A stretch of DNA of 13,119 nt from MKRK01 sp001896915 (GTDB lineage: Bacteria; Bacillota; Clostridia; Oscillospirales; Acutalibacteraceae): NCBI GenBank assembly GCA_937973935.1, contig CALJJF010000267.1:1-13119 (forward strand), read 5' to 3'. Positions 6,474 through 13,045 of the stretch are shown in pieces. The position numbers and the translations under genes were made by a program. Each line of letters starts with the position of its first letter. Within the stretch, counting starts at the first letter, position 1. The notes beneath the pieces were generated by a model that was not told the origin of the DNA, did not search any database, and worked only from the letters and a program-made list of their open reading frames with translations.

Positions 6474-7811
6474 TTATTTCAGTCTTGCTTCCAAAGCTTC
6501 TTTTTCCGCTTCAAAGCCGGGCTTGCCTAACAGTGCAAACATATTTTTCTTGTAGCTTTCCACGCCGGGTTGGTCAAAGGGATTGACCGAGAGCATATAG
6601 CCGGAAATTGCACAAGCTTTTTCAAAGAAATAAATCAGATAGCCCAGTTCAAATTCATTGACCTCAGGCAGCTCGATGACAAAGTTCGGAACACCGCCGT
6701 CTGTATGGGCGAGGATGGTGCCCTCAAAGGCTTTTTCATTGATAAACTGCATGCTTTTACCTGATAAGAAATTGAGTCCGTCACCGTCGGTTTCTTCCGT
6801 TTCGATGAAGATTTCTTTTTCTGCTTTTTTGATGACCATAACGGTTTCAAACAGCATCCGTAATCCGTCCTGGATGTACTGACCCATAGAATGCAGGTCT
6901 GTGGAAAACGTAACAGAGGCCGGGAAAATTCCCTTCTGGTCCTTGCCTTCGCTTTCACCGTACAGCTGTTTCCACCATTCTGACATCATCGTAAAGCGGG
7001 GTTCATAGCTGACCTGCAGCTCGACCTTTTTGCCTTTTCTGTAAAGAATGTTTCTTACGGCGGCATATTTGTAACAGTCGTTTGTAAACATATCTCTGTT
7101 GTTAAAATCTTTTTGTGCTTTTGCGGCGCCTTCCATCAATGCGTCAATATCGGATCCGGACACAGCAATGGGAAGCAGTCCGACTGCAGTCAGTACCGAG
7201 AAACGACCGCCTACATCATCGGCAATCACGAAGCTTTCATAGCCTTCCCTGTCCGCAAGGCTTTTCAGGGTGCCTCTTGCTTTGTCTGTTGTGCAGTATA
7301 TTCTTTTGTTGGCTTCTTCTCTGCCGTAGCGCTTGATGAGATAATTGCGAAGCACTCTGAAAGCGATGGCAGGCTCTGTGGTGGTGCCTGATTTGGATAT
7401 AATATTCAGAGAAACCTCTTTGCCTTCGCAAAGTTCAAGCAGCTCTGCAAGGGCGGTGGAGCTGATGCTATTGCCGGCATAGTAAATTTCCGGAGTGTTC
7501 TTTTTCTTGACGTTATAGTTGGGTGAGCTTAAAAACTCAATGGCGGCACGAGCACCGAGATAGGAGCCGCCGATGCCGATGACGATAAAAATATCGGTAT
7601 CGGATTTGATTTTTTCCGCTGCTTTTTTGATGCGGGCAAATTCAGCCTTGTCGTAATCCTCGGGAAGATTCAGCCAACCCAAAAAATCATTACCGGGACC
7701 CTTACCACTGTGCAATAACTCATGTGCAAGCGTCACCTGGGGAGCGATTGCTTTTAATTCATCTTCCTGAATAAAGGGCTTTGCGTATTTGTCAATAAAC
7801 CTTAGTGCCAT
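6474..7811 (-). CDS. pgi: Glucose-6-phosphate isomerase
   Basis: A 445-residue enzyme of the short Gram-positive type, interconverting glucose 6-phosphate and fructose 6-phosphate in glycolysis and gluconeogenesis. Motifs seen include GIGGSYLGARA (79-89), the phosphate-binding SKSGTTTE (139-146), PGI signature GGRFSVLT (201-208), YGESEGK with the likely catalytic glutamate E286, DLHSMGQ with H307, and the C-terminal signature NPFDQPGVESYKK (410-422). The ATG at 7811 is preceded by GGAGGAAG at normal spacing. A promoter is visible 30-60 bases upstream, so pgi need not depend on the carboxypeptidase gene. The P-loop gene follows in the same transcription unit. All key residues seem intact. Confidence 0.98.
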   Translation of the reverse strand: MALRFIDKYAKPFIQEDELKAIAPQVTLAHELLHSGKGPGNDFLGWLNLPEDYDKAEFARIKKAAEKIKSDTDIFIVIGIGGSYLGARAAIEFLSSPNYNVKKKNTPEIYYAGNSISSTALAELLELCEGKEVSLNIISKSGTTTEPAIAFRVLRNYLIKRYGREEANKRIYCTTDKARGTLKSLADREGYESFVIADDVGGRFSVLTAVGLLPIAVSGSDIDALMEGAAKAQKDFNNRDMFTNDCYKYAAVRNILYRKGKKVELQVSYEPRFTMMSEWWKQLYGESEGKDQKGIFPASVTFSTDLHSMGQYIQDGLRMLFETVMVIKKAEKEIFIETEETDGDGLNFLSGKSMQFINEKAFEGTILAHTDGGVPNFVIELPEVNEFELGYLIYFFEKACAISGYMLSVNPFDQPGVESYKKNMFALLGKPGFEAEKEALEARLK

Positions 7812-7840
7812 TAGACTTCCTCCATCTTTATGTTGAGTCT

Positions 7841-7869
7841 ATTTTACAATATATAGTGCTTGAATGCAA
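7841..7869 (-). promoter_or_regulatory. Probable promoter of pgi
   Basis: On the minus strand TTGCAT (7869-7864) and TAAAAT (7846-7841) are 17 bp apart. The -10 box matches five of six consensus bases and the -35 box three of six. Transcription would start near 7834, about 20 bases before the pgi start codon. Confidence 0.55.
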
Positions 7870-7898
7870 CATAAAGTTTCTGTTTTACAAACATATTC

Positions 7899-9140
7899 TT
7901 ATAAAGTAAACAGTCTTTTCAGTAATTCTGTCAATGAATACATGAAACTTACTTTATCCACAGAGGAAACCGCATACAAATCAACAGTACCGATTTTTTG
8001 ATTGTCCATCATAATATCAATATTTCCAAGAATTTGACCTTCTTTAACGGGTGCGCTGATTTCGGTCTGCACATTAATTTTTGTGGTAATTTTCTTTTCA
8101 TCGCCTTTTTTAATGAGAATACTCTTGTTTTCAGACATATCAATACCGACTGCAGGGTTGGTACCGTGGAGAACCTTGACATCAGCAAGGCTTTTTTCGT
8201 CGATTTGCGGTTTTGCAATGTTCCAATTGGCAAAGCCGTAATCAAGAAGCTTTCTGGCACTGTTAAAACGGTCGTCACCGCTGGGACTGTTCATCACAAC
8301 CGATACCAGCTCCATTTCGCCCCTTTTGGCGGTTGCAGAAAGGCAGAAGCCGGCCTTAGAGGTCGTGCCCGTTTTCAACCCTGTACAGCCCTGATAAAAG
8401 CGAACCAGCTTGTTGGTATTGACCAGCTGGGTCTGGCCCCCGCGAAGAGAATCCATCCATACGGTTGAGAACTGTTTGATGGTATCGTGGGAAATCAGCT
8501 CCCGGGACGCCAAGGCTACATCCATGGCTGAGGTATAATGTCCTTCGGTGTCGAGACCACAGGCATTTTTGAAAACCGTATCCTTCATCCCCAATTCTTT
8601 GGCGCGCTGATTCATCATATCCACAAAGGCTTCTTCACTGCCGGCAATGAATTCTGCCAAGGCCACGCTGGCATCGTTGGCAGAAGCAATGGCAGCAGCA
8701 CGAAGAAGCTCGTTGACCGTCATGGTTTCTTTCGGCTCCAGCCATATTTGGGAACCGCCCATGGAAGCGGCGTGTGGCGATGTGGCAACCACGTCCTTCA
8801 TAGAGATTTTACCCTTATCGATGGCTTCTATGATAATAAGCAGTGTCATGATTTTGGTAATAGACGCAGGGCTTAATTTTTCGTGTGAATTCTTTTCAAA
8901 TAAAACCTTGCCGGTGGATGCCTCCATCAAAACAGCAGATTTTGAGCCCACCTCCGGTGCTGCCGAAGCAGGTACGGCGTTTGCCTGTGCTACCTCCGGC
9001 AATTGATAAAGATCGTCGGAATAATACTCCGTTGCCACATTTCCGTTGACATCTGTGATATCGGACTCGCTGGCGGAGGCAACTATCGTAAACATCATGG
9101 AGAATGCTATGATACATAGAACAATTCTTTTACCTATCAT
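7899..9140 (-). CDS. D-alanyl-D-alanine carboxypeptidase, PBP5/DacF family (complete copy)
   Basis: A 413-residue serine peptidase that removes the terminal D-alanine from peptidoglycan stem peptides at the outer membrane face. Residues 1-23 form a signal peptide (KR, hydrophobic core, then VASA). The catalytic domain has all three penicillin-binding motifs: S93-x-x-K96 (SITK), S153-A-N155 and K256-T-G258. From about residue 310 comes the beta-rich PBP5_C domain, and the protein ends in SLTELLKRLFTL, a likely amphipathic membrane anchor. I chose ATG 9140 because GAAAGGTG lies about eight bases upstream; a GTG at 9149 would abut that site. The first 343 codons, promoter region and upstream flavoprotein gene are repeated at 9991-11868. 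The family is clear; which Dac paralogue it is cannot be told. Confidence 0.95.
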   Translation of the reverse strand: MIGKRIVLCIIAFSMMFTIVASASESDITDVNGNVATEYYSDDLYQLPEVAQANAVPASAAPEVGSKSAVLMEASTGKVLFEKNSHEKLSPASITKIMTLLIIIEAIDKGKISMKDVVATSPHAASMGGSQIWLEPKETMTVNELLRAAAIASANDASVALAEFIAGSEEAFVDMMNQRAKELGMKDTVFKNACGLDTEGHYTSAMDVALASRELISHDTIKQFSTVWMDSLRGGQTQLVNTNKLVRFYQGCTGLKTGTTSKAGFCLSATAKRGEMELVSVVMNSPSGDDRFNSARKLLDYGFANWNIAKPQIDEKSLADVKVLHGTNPAVGIDMSENKSILIKKGDEKKITTKINVQTEISAPVKEGQILGNIDIMMDNQKIGTVDLYAVSSVDKVSFMYSLTELLKRLFTL

Positions 9141-9162
9141 TTGATACACACCTTTCTGTTTG

Positions 9163-9178
9163 TTGTTCTATCGAACAA
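9163..9178. promoter_or_regulatory. Inverted repeat in the carboxypeptidase leader
   Basis: TTGTTC-TATC-GAACAA is a perfect 6-bp inverted repeat lying about 25-40 bases before the carboxypeptidase start and upstream of its ribosome binding site. It could be an operator half-site pair or a small mRNA hairpin. The half-site order (GTTC then GAAC) is the reverse of the LexA box. The regulator is unknown. An identical copy is at 11041-11056. Confidence 0.4.
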
Positions 9179-9225
9179 GCGAATGGATATAGTAATAAAT
9201 ATGCAGGGTATGTCCTTACATATAC

Positions 9226-9256
9226 AAAAAAATACCGCATTTTTAGATGCGGTATT
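9226..9256 (-). terminator. Intrinsic terminator after flavoprotein gene, copy 1
   Basis: On the minus strand a 10-bp stem, AATACCGCAT with ATGCGGTATT, has a 6-base loop and runs into TTTTTTG. It starts about 30 bases after the flavoprotein stop codon. It should stop transcription before the carboxypeptidase gene, which must therefore have its own promoter within roughly 9150-9225. The same terminator is duplicated at 11104-11134. Confidence 0.88.
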
Positions 9257-9288
9257 CCGGTGTGACAAAATAATACGGCATTCGAGTG

Positions 9289-9915
9289 TTATCGAATGAA
9301 ATTGGTCATAATTCGCTGTTCATTTTCCGGGAAGGGAACGGTTTCTTTTCCCGCTTCCATAAGCTTGAGGAGCCAAGCCATTGACCGGGCGTTTTTTCGA
9401 ATGGTCTGAATGCCTTCTCCGTCTCTCAGAATTTCACCCTTTTCCCTTCCATATCCCACAGTCCAGTACTGGGAGGGCGGAATAACGGTCTCGGCCAGAT
9501 TGAGATAATTATTGAGCTGATGCACGGTGTCTACCCCGCCGGCACGACGAACTGAAGTTACAGAGGTCGCTACTTTATATTTAAAATATCTGGAGCTGGT
9601 ATAAAACACACGGTCCAGAAAGGATTTCATAGTTCCTGCGATACCTGCGTAATAGGTGGGTGATGAAAGGATAAACCCGTCGGCTTCCCGCATTTTTTCC
9701 GCTGTTTCGTTGACGATATCATCGTTGAATACGCAGCTGTTGTTTTCTGATTTGGCACAATAACCGCAGGCAATGCATCCGTGGATCTCCATTTGTCCGA
9801 CCTGAATGATCTCCACTTCTATCCCCTGTTTTTCCAGTTCTTCTGCCATGATTTTTAAGGCATGGCCGGTATTTCCCTCTTTGCGCGGGCTTCCGTTGAT
9901 TGCGATCACTTTCAT
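9289..9915 (-). CDS. Iron-sulfur flavoprotein-like NAD(P)H-dependent FMN reductase, copy 1
   Basis: A 208-residue flavodoxin-fold protein. The N-terminus MKVIAINGSPRKEGNT (1-16) is the FMN-phosphate loop of the NADPH-dependent FMN reductase family, and SSPTYYAGIAGTMKSFLDR (84-102) is the second FMN-contact region. Between them C47-x2-C50-x2-C53-x7-C61 forms a compact cluster like the [4Fe-4S] motif of archaeal and clostridial iron-sulfur flavoproteins (Isf). Such proteins move electrons between ferredoxin-like donors and acceptors, including oxygen or peroxide; the partner here is unknown. The ATG at 9915 has AAAGGAGTG upstream. Only about 75 bp of its native upstream DNA is kept before the duplication junction. 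It is identical to the copy at 11167-11793. Confidence 0.9.
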   Translation of the reverse strand: MKVIAINGSPRKEGNTGHALKIMAEELEKQGIEVEIIQVGQMEIHGCIACGYCAKSENNSCVFNDDIVNETAEKMREADGFILSSPTYYAGIAGTMKSFLDRVFYTSSRYFKYKVATSVTSVRRAGGVDTVHQLNNYLNLAETVIPPSQYWTVGYGREKGEILRDGEGIQTIRKNARSMAWLLKLMEAGKETVPFPENEQRIMTNFIR

Positions 9916-9986
9916 TCGTGGACACTCCTTTTTTCACCGTATGTTATTATGCGGTATTTAATTTTTGATGTTTTGGCAATACTAAT

Positions 9987-11018
9987 TTAAATGAGAATAC
10001 TCTTGTTTTCAGACATATCAATACCGACTGCAGGGTTGGTACCGTGGAGAACCTTGACATCAGCAAGGCTTTTTTCGTCGATTTGCGGTTTTGCAATGTT
10101 CCAATTGGCAAAGCCGTAATCAAGAAGCTTTCTGGCACTGTTAAAACGGTCGTCACCGCTGGGACTGTTCATCACAACCGATACCAGCTCCATTTCGCCC
10201 CTTTTGGCGGTTGCAGAAAGGCAGAAGCCGGCCTTAGAGGTCGTGCCCGTTTTCAACCCTGTACAGCCCTGATAAAAGCGAACCAGCTTGTTGGTATTGA
10301 CCAGCTGGGTCTGGCCCCCGCGAAGAGAATCCATCCATACGGTTGAGAACTGTTTGATGGTATCGTGGGAAATCAGCTCCCGGGACGCCAAGGCTACATC
10401 CATGGCTGAGGTATAATGTCCTTCGGTGTCGAGACCACAGGCATTTTTGAAAACCGTATCCTTCATCCCCAATTCTTTGGCGCGCTGATTCATCATATCC
10501 ACAAAGGCTTCTTCACTGCCGGCAATGAATTCTGCCAAGGCCACGCTGGCATCGTTGGCAGAAGCAATGGCAGCAGCACGAAGAAGCTCGTTGACCGTCA
10601 TGGTTTCTTTCGGCTCCAGCCATATTTGGGAACCGCCCATGGAAGCGGCGTGTGGCGATGTGGCAACCACGTCCTTCATAGAGATTTTACCCTTATCGAT
10701 GGCTTCTATGATAATAAGCAGTGTCATGATTTTGGTAATAGACGCAGGGCTTAATTTTTCGTGTGAATTCTTTTCAAATAAAACCTTGCCGGTGGATGCC
10801 TCCATCAAAACAGCAGATTTTGAGCCCACCTCCGGTGCTGCCGAAGCAGGTACGGCGTTTGCCTGTGCTACCTCCGGCAATTGATAAAGATCGTCGGAAT
10901 AATACTCCGTTGCCACATTTCCGTTGACATCTGTGATATCGGACTCGCTGGCGGAGGCAACTATCGTAAACATCATGGAGAATGCTATGATACATAGAAC
11001 AATTCTTTTACCTATCAT
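9987..11018 (-). CDS. D-alanyl-D-alanine carboxypeptidase, 3'-truncated duplicate
   Basis: A 343-residue duplicate of the carboxypeptidase at 7899-9140, identical until it meets a TAA created exactly at the duplication junction, after residues SILI, with no foreign tail. It keeps the signal peptide, S93-x-x-K96, S153-A-N155 and K256-T-G258, so the catalytic domain is whole. It loses about 70 residues: nearly all of the PBP5_C domain and the terminal amphipathic anchor. The ribosome binding site and presumed promoter are intact, so it may be expressed as a soluble, wall-side enzyme; it could equally be unstable and effectively a pseudogene. Start chosen as for the complete copy (ATG 11018; GTG 11027 is the alternative). 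The next gene downstream is flavoprotein copy 1. Confidence 0.88.
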   Translation of the reverse strand: MIGKRIVLCIIAFSMMFTIVASASESDITDVNGNVATEYYSDDLYQLPEVAQANAVPASAAPEVGSKSAVLMEASTGKVLFEKNSHEKLSPASITKIMTLLIIIEAIDKGKISMKDVVATSPHAASMGGSQIWLEPKETMTVNELLRAAAIASANDASVALAEFIAGSEEAFVDMMNQRAKELGMKDTVFKNACGLDTEGHYTSAMDVALASRELISHDTIKQFSTVWMDSLRGGQTQLVNTNKLVRFYQGCTGLKTGTTSKAGFCLSATAKRGEMELVSVVMNSPSGDDRFNSARKLLDYGFANWNIAKPQIDEKSLADVKVLHGTNPAVGIDMSENKSILI

Positions 11019-11040
11019 TTGATACACACCTTTCTGTTTG

Positions 11041-11056
11041 TTGTTCTATCGAACAA
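11041..11056. promoter_or_regulatory. Inverted repeat in the truncated carboxypeptidase leader (copy 2)
   Basis: This is the duplicate of the TTGTTC-TATC-GAACAA inverted repeat at 9163-9178, in the same position relative to the truncated gene. Any regulator that binds it now has two identical sites in the region. Confidence 0.4.
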
Positions 11057-11103
11057 GCGAATGGATATAGTAATAAATATGCAGGGTATGTCCTTACATA
11101 TAC

Positions 11104-11134
11104 AAAAAAATACCGCATTTTTAGATGCGGTATT
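11104..11134 (-). terminator. Intrinsic terminator after flavoprotein gene, copy 2
   Basis: An identical duplicate of the 10-bp-stem terminator at 9226-9256, separating flavoprotein copy 2 from the truncated carboxypeptidase gene on the minus strand. Confidence 0.88.
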
Positions 11135-11166
11135 CCGGTGTGACAAAATAATACGGCATTCGAGTG

Positions 11167-11793
11167 TTATCGAATGAAATTGGTCATAATTCGCTGTTCA
11201 TTTTCCGGGAAGGGAACGGTTTCTTTTCCCGCTTCCATAAGCTTGAGGAGCCAAGCCATTGACCGGGCGTTTTTTCGAATGGTCTGAATGCCTTCTCCGT
11301 CTCTCAGAATTTCACCCTTTTCCCTTCCATATCCCACAGTCCAGTACTGGGAGGGCGGAATAACGGTCTCGGCCAGATTGAGATAATTATTGAGCTGATG
11401 CACGGTGTCTACCCCGCCGGCACGACGAACTGAAGTTACAGAGGTCGCTACTTTATATTTAAAATATCTGGAGCTGGTATAAAACACACGGTCCAGAAAG
11501 GATTTCATAGTTCCTGCGATACCTGCGTAATAGGTGGGTGATGAAAGGATAAACCCGTCGGCTTCCCGCATTTTTTCCGCTGTTTCGTTGACGATATCAT
11601 CGTTGAATACGCAGCTGTTGTTTTCTGATTTGGCACAATAACCGCAGGCAATGCATCCGTGGATCTCCATTTGTCCGACCTGAATGATCTCCACTTCTAT
11701 CCCCTGTTTTTCCAGTTCTTCTGCCATGATTTTTAAGGCATGGCCGGTATTTCCCTCTTTGCGCGGGCTTCCGTTGATTGCGATCACTTTCAT
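11167..11793 (-). CDS. Iron-sulfur flavoprotein-like NAD(P)H-dependent FMN reductase, copy 2
   Basis: The 208-residue product is identical to that at 9289-9915, including the FMN loop NGSPRKEGNT and the C47/C50/C53/C61 cluster. This copy sits in what is probably the ancestral context: its upstream region is the divergent 99-bp gap shared with the plus-strand zinc-ribbon gene, of which the last 24 bp lie outside the duplicated unit. If the promoter lies within about 75 bp of the start codon, both copies are equally expressed and gene dosage is doubled; if it reaches further, only this copy keeps its native promoter. Confidence 0.9.
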   Translation of the reverse strand: MKVIAINGSPRKEGNTGHALKIMAEELEKQGIEVEIIQVGQMEIHGCIACGYCAKSENNSCVFNDDIVNETAEKMREADGFILSSPTYYAGIAGTMKSFLDRVFYTSSRYFKYKVATSVTSVRRAGGVDTVHQLNNYLNLAETVIPPSQYWTVGYGREKGEILRDGEGIQTIRKNARSMAWLLKLMEAGKETVPFPENEQRIMTNFIR

Positions 11794-11892
11794 TCGTGGA
11801 CACTCCTTTTTTCACCGTATGTTATTATGCGGTATTTAATTTTTGATGTTTTGGCAATACTAATTTAAAAGTAAATTCAGGGAGAGATATCT

Positions 11893-12195
11893 ATGGCCCG
11901 TCAGACCCCTTTGTGTCCCAACTGCTTACAAGGACAGCTCATGCTAAAATACGAGGCAACCTATGTGTATTCCTATCTGCTGGATTCCTCCACACCCGGC
12001 ACTCGAAACAAGAACGAATTCTTATCGTTTCAATACGACAAGCGGGAAAAGGTAGAGGAAGCTCAGTTTATCAAGTGTGAAAAGTGCGGGTATCAGGTTC
12101 CGTGTGTGTTTTCGCCGGAGAACAACCAAATTGATATCAAACAGATCAGTGACAGTTTACGTTTGAATATGGGAGACACCGGCTTTATCCCCTGA
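11893..12195 (+). CDS. Small zinc-ribbon protein of unknown function
   Basis: The only plus-strand gene, coding for 100 residues. It starts with ATG 11893 after AGGGAGAGA, a usable ribosome binding site. It has C8-x2-C11 (CPNC) near the N-terminus and C62-x2-C65 (CEKCGYQVPC) later, a spacing that suggests a zinc ribbon with a 50-residue insertion; C71 is extra. I do not recognise a named family. It is divergent from flavoprotein copy 2 across 99 bp, and its 3' end overlaps the 3' end of the SDR gene by 39 bp (12157-12195). A weak possible promoter is TTGATG (11843-11848) with TAAAAG (11866-11871). Base composition seems similar to its neighbours, so there is no sign of recent transfer. Confidence 0.8.
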   Translation: MARQTPLCPNCLQGQLMLKYEATYVYSYLLDSSTPGTRNKNEFLSFQYDKREKVEEAQFIKCEKCGYQVPCVFSPENNQIDIKQISDSLRLNMGDTGFIP

Positions 12196-12939
12196 TGATT
12201 CGTGTCGATAGCTCCAGCCGTGGTCGTTATGATAAATCATTTGCCTGGTCATGCCACCGTCGATGACAAAATCCTGCCCTGTGATAAAACCGGCTTTGTC
12301 ACTGCATAGATAAAAGGCCATTTCAGCAATATCATGAGGAACACCGATTCGACCTGCCGGATGCTGCTTGATATCCTCTTGTGAAAAGCTTTCATTCGTG
12401 GTATCGATCCAGCCGGGGCTGATGGTGTTGACACGCACCTTCCCTGCCAGAGTCACGCTCATGGCATGGGTCAAAGCCGAAATGCCCCCCTTGGCTGCTG
12501 TGTAGCTTTCTGTGTCCGGCTGTGACATACTTGCCCGGGTGGAGGAAATATTCACGATGGATGCACCGGGGACAAAATGGGGCATCAGCAGCTTTGTCAA
12601 ATAAAAGGGAGCGGTAACGCCCATACGAAGGATGTAATTGAAATCATCATACCCGCAGGAATGTAACCCGCCCTTGCCGATACAGGCATTGTTGATAAAA
12701 GCATCTACTTGTTGAAACCGGTTTGTAATGAAAGTCAGAAACCCATCCAACACACTCTGCTCGGTAATATCACCATGGTAAAACAGAGCCTTATCCCCAT
12801 ATTGTTTCGTCAGTGATTTTCCTGCGTTTTCATCCGCATCAATCACGGAAACAATATAATGTTCCGATATGAATTTTTCAACCATATACCGCCCGATGCC
12901 GGCAGCTCCGCCAGTTATGATACAAAGCTTGTTGTTCAT
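12157..12939 (-). CDS. SDR family NAD(P)-dependent oxidoreductase
   Basis: A 260-residue classical short-chain dehydrogenase. It has TGGAAGIG (9-16) for the nucleotide, an acidic residue at the end of the second strand (VIDAD, D34) that favours NAD(H), NNAC (83-86) where NNAG is usual, and the catalytic set S133, Y146 and K150 (YTAAK). ISPGWIDT (173-180) and DGGMT (227-231) complete the fold. The substrate cannot be told from sequence. The last ten to fifteen residues look like a tail added by reading into the end of the convergent zinc-ribbon gene. ATG 12939 lacks a strong ribosome binding site. The gene is separated from the tRNA upstream by a terminator. Confidence 0.92.
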   Translation of the reverse strand: MNNKLCIITGGAAGIGRYMVEKFISEHYIVSVIDADENAGKSLTKQYGDKALFYHGDITEQSVLDGFLTFITNRFQQVDAFINNACIGKGGLHSCGYDDFNYILRMGVTAPFYLTKLLMPHFVPGASIVNISSTRASMSQPDTESYTAAKGGISALTHAMSVTLAGKVRVNTISPGWIDTTNESFSQEDIKQHPAGRIGVPHDIAEMAFYLCSDKAGFITGQDFVIDGGMTRQMIYHNDHGWSYRHESSGDKAGVSHIQT

Positions 12940-12993
12940 GTTTCATCAGTCCATCCAATATCAGGTTCCTATTACATAAAAAACATCTCTAAA

Positions 12994-13045
12994 CAATAAA
13001 AAACAGCCATTCATTCCTCCCTAAAAAAGGATAAACGGCTGTTTT
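12994..13045 (-). terminator. Intrinsic terminator after tRNA-Thr
   Basis: On the minus strand AAAACAGCC (13045-13037) pairs perfectly with GGCTGTTTT (13008-13000), followed by TTATTG. The first stem base is the last A of the tRNA CCA end, so the hairpin starts immediately at the mature 3' end. A shorter inner pairing (TCC with GGA) may extend it. Confidence 0.8.

Larger units (their letters stand above)
8113..9990. repeat. Left unit of a 1878-bp direct tandem duplication
   Basis: This segment recurs head-to-tail at 9991-11868 with a constant offset of 1878. Identity extends from 8112 to 9991 against 9990 to 11869 and stops abruptly at both sides (8111 t versus 9989 a; 9992 t versus 11870 a). 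I found no differences in the gene bodies, the terminator or the intergenic sequence that I compared. The unit covers most of the carboxypeptidase gene (without its last 70 codons), its promoter region, the flavoprotein gene and about 75 bp upstream of it. Confidence 0.97.
9991..11868. repeat. Right unit of the 1878-bp direct tandem duplication
   Basis: This is the second unit, directly abutting the first. The join at 9990/9991 connects the sequence upstream of the flavoprotein gene to the middle of the carboxypeptidase gene. Two bases (aa) are shared by both parental breakpoints, the only microhomology. No transposase, inverted terminal repeat or target-site duplication is present at either edge. 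Confidence 0.97.

Noticed and set aside
7880..7913. Terminator after the complete carboxypeptidase gene
   Set aside because: CTGTTTTAC and GTAAACAG pair only imperfectly around a long AT-rich loop, one arm lies inside the coding region, and no proper U-tract follows.
9163..9178. LexA/SOS box
   Set aside because: The Gram-positive LexA site is GAAC-N4-GTTC; here the half-sites are in the opposite order (GTTC-N4-GAAC).
6452..9960. Recurring ATGCGGTAT / ATACCGCAT words (6459, 9247, 9949) as a dispersed regulatory element
   Set aside because: The flanks differ, one instance is a terminator stem, and nine-base matches at a few places are weak evidence; positions relative to genes are inconsistent.
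8113..11868. Composite transposon or other mobile element explaining the duplication
   Set aside because: There is no transposase, integrase, terminal inverted repeat or target-site duplication. The edges share only two bases, and the genes inside are ordinary housekeeping-type genes.
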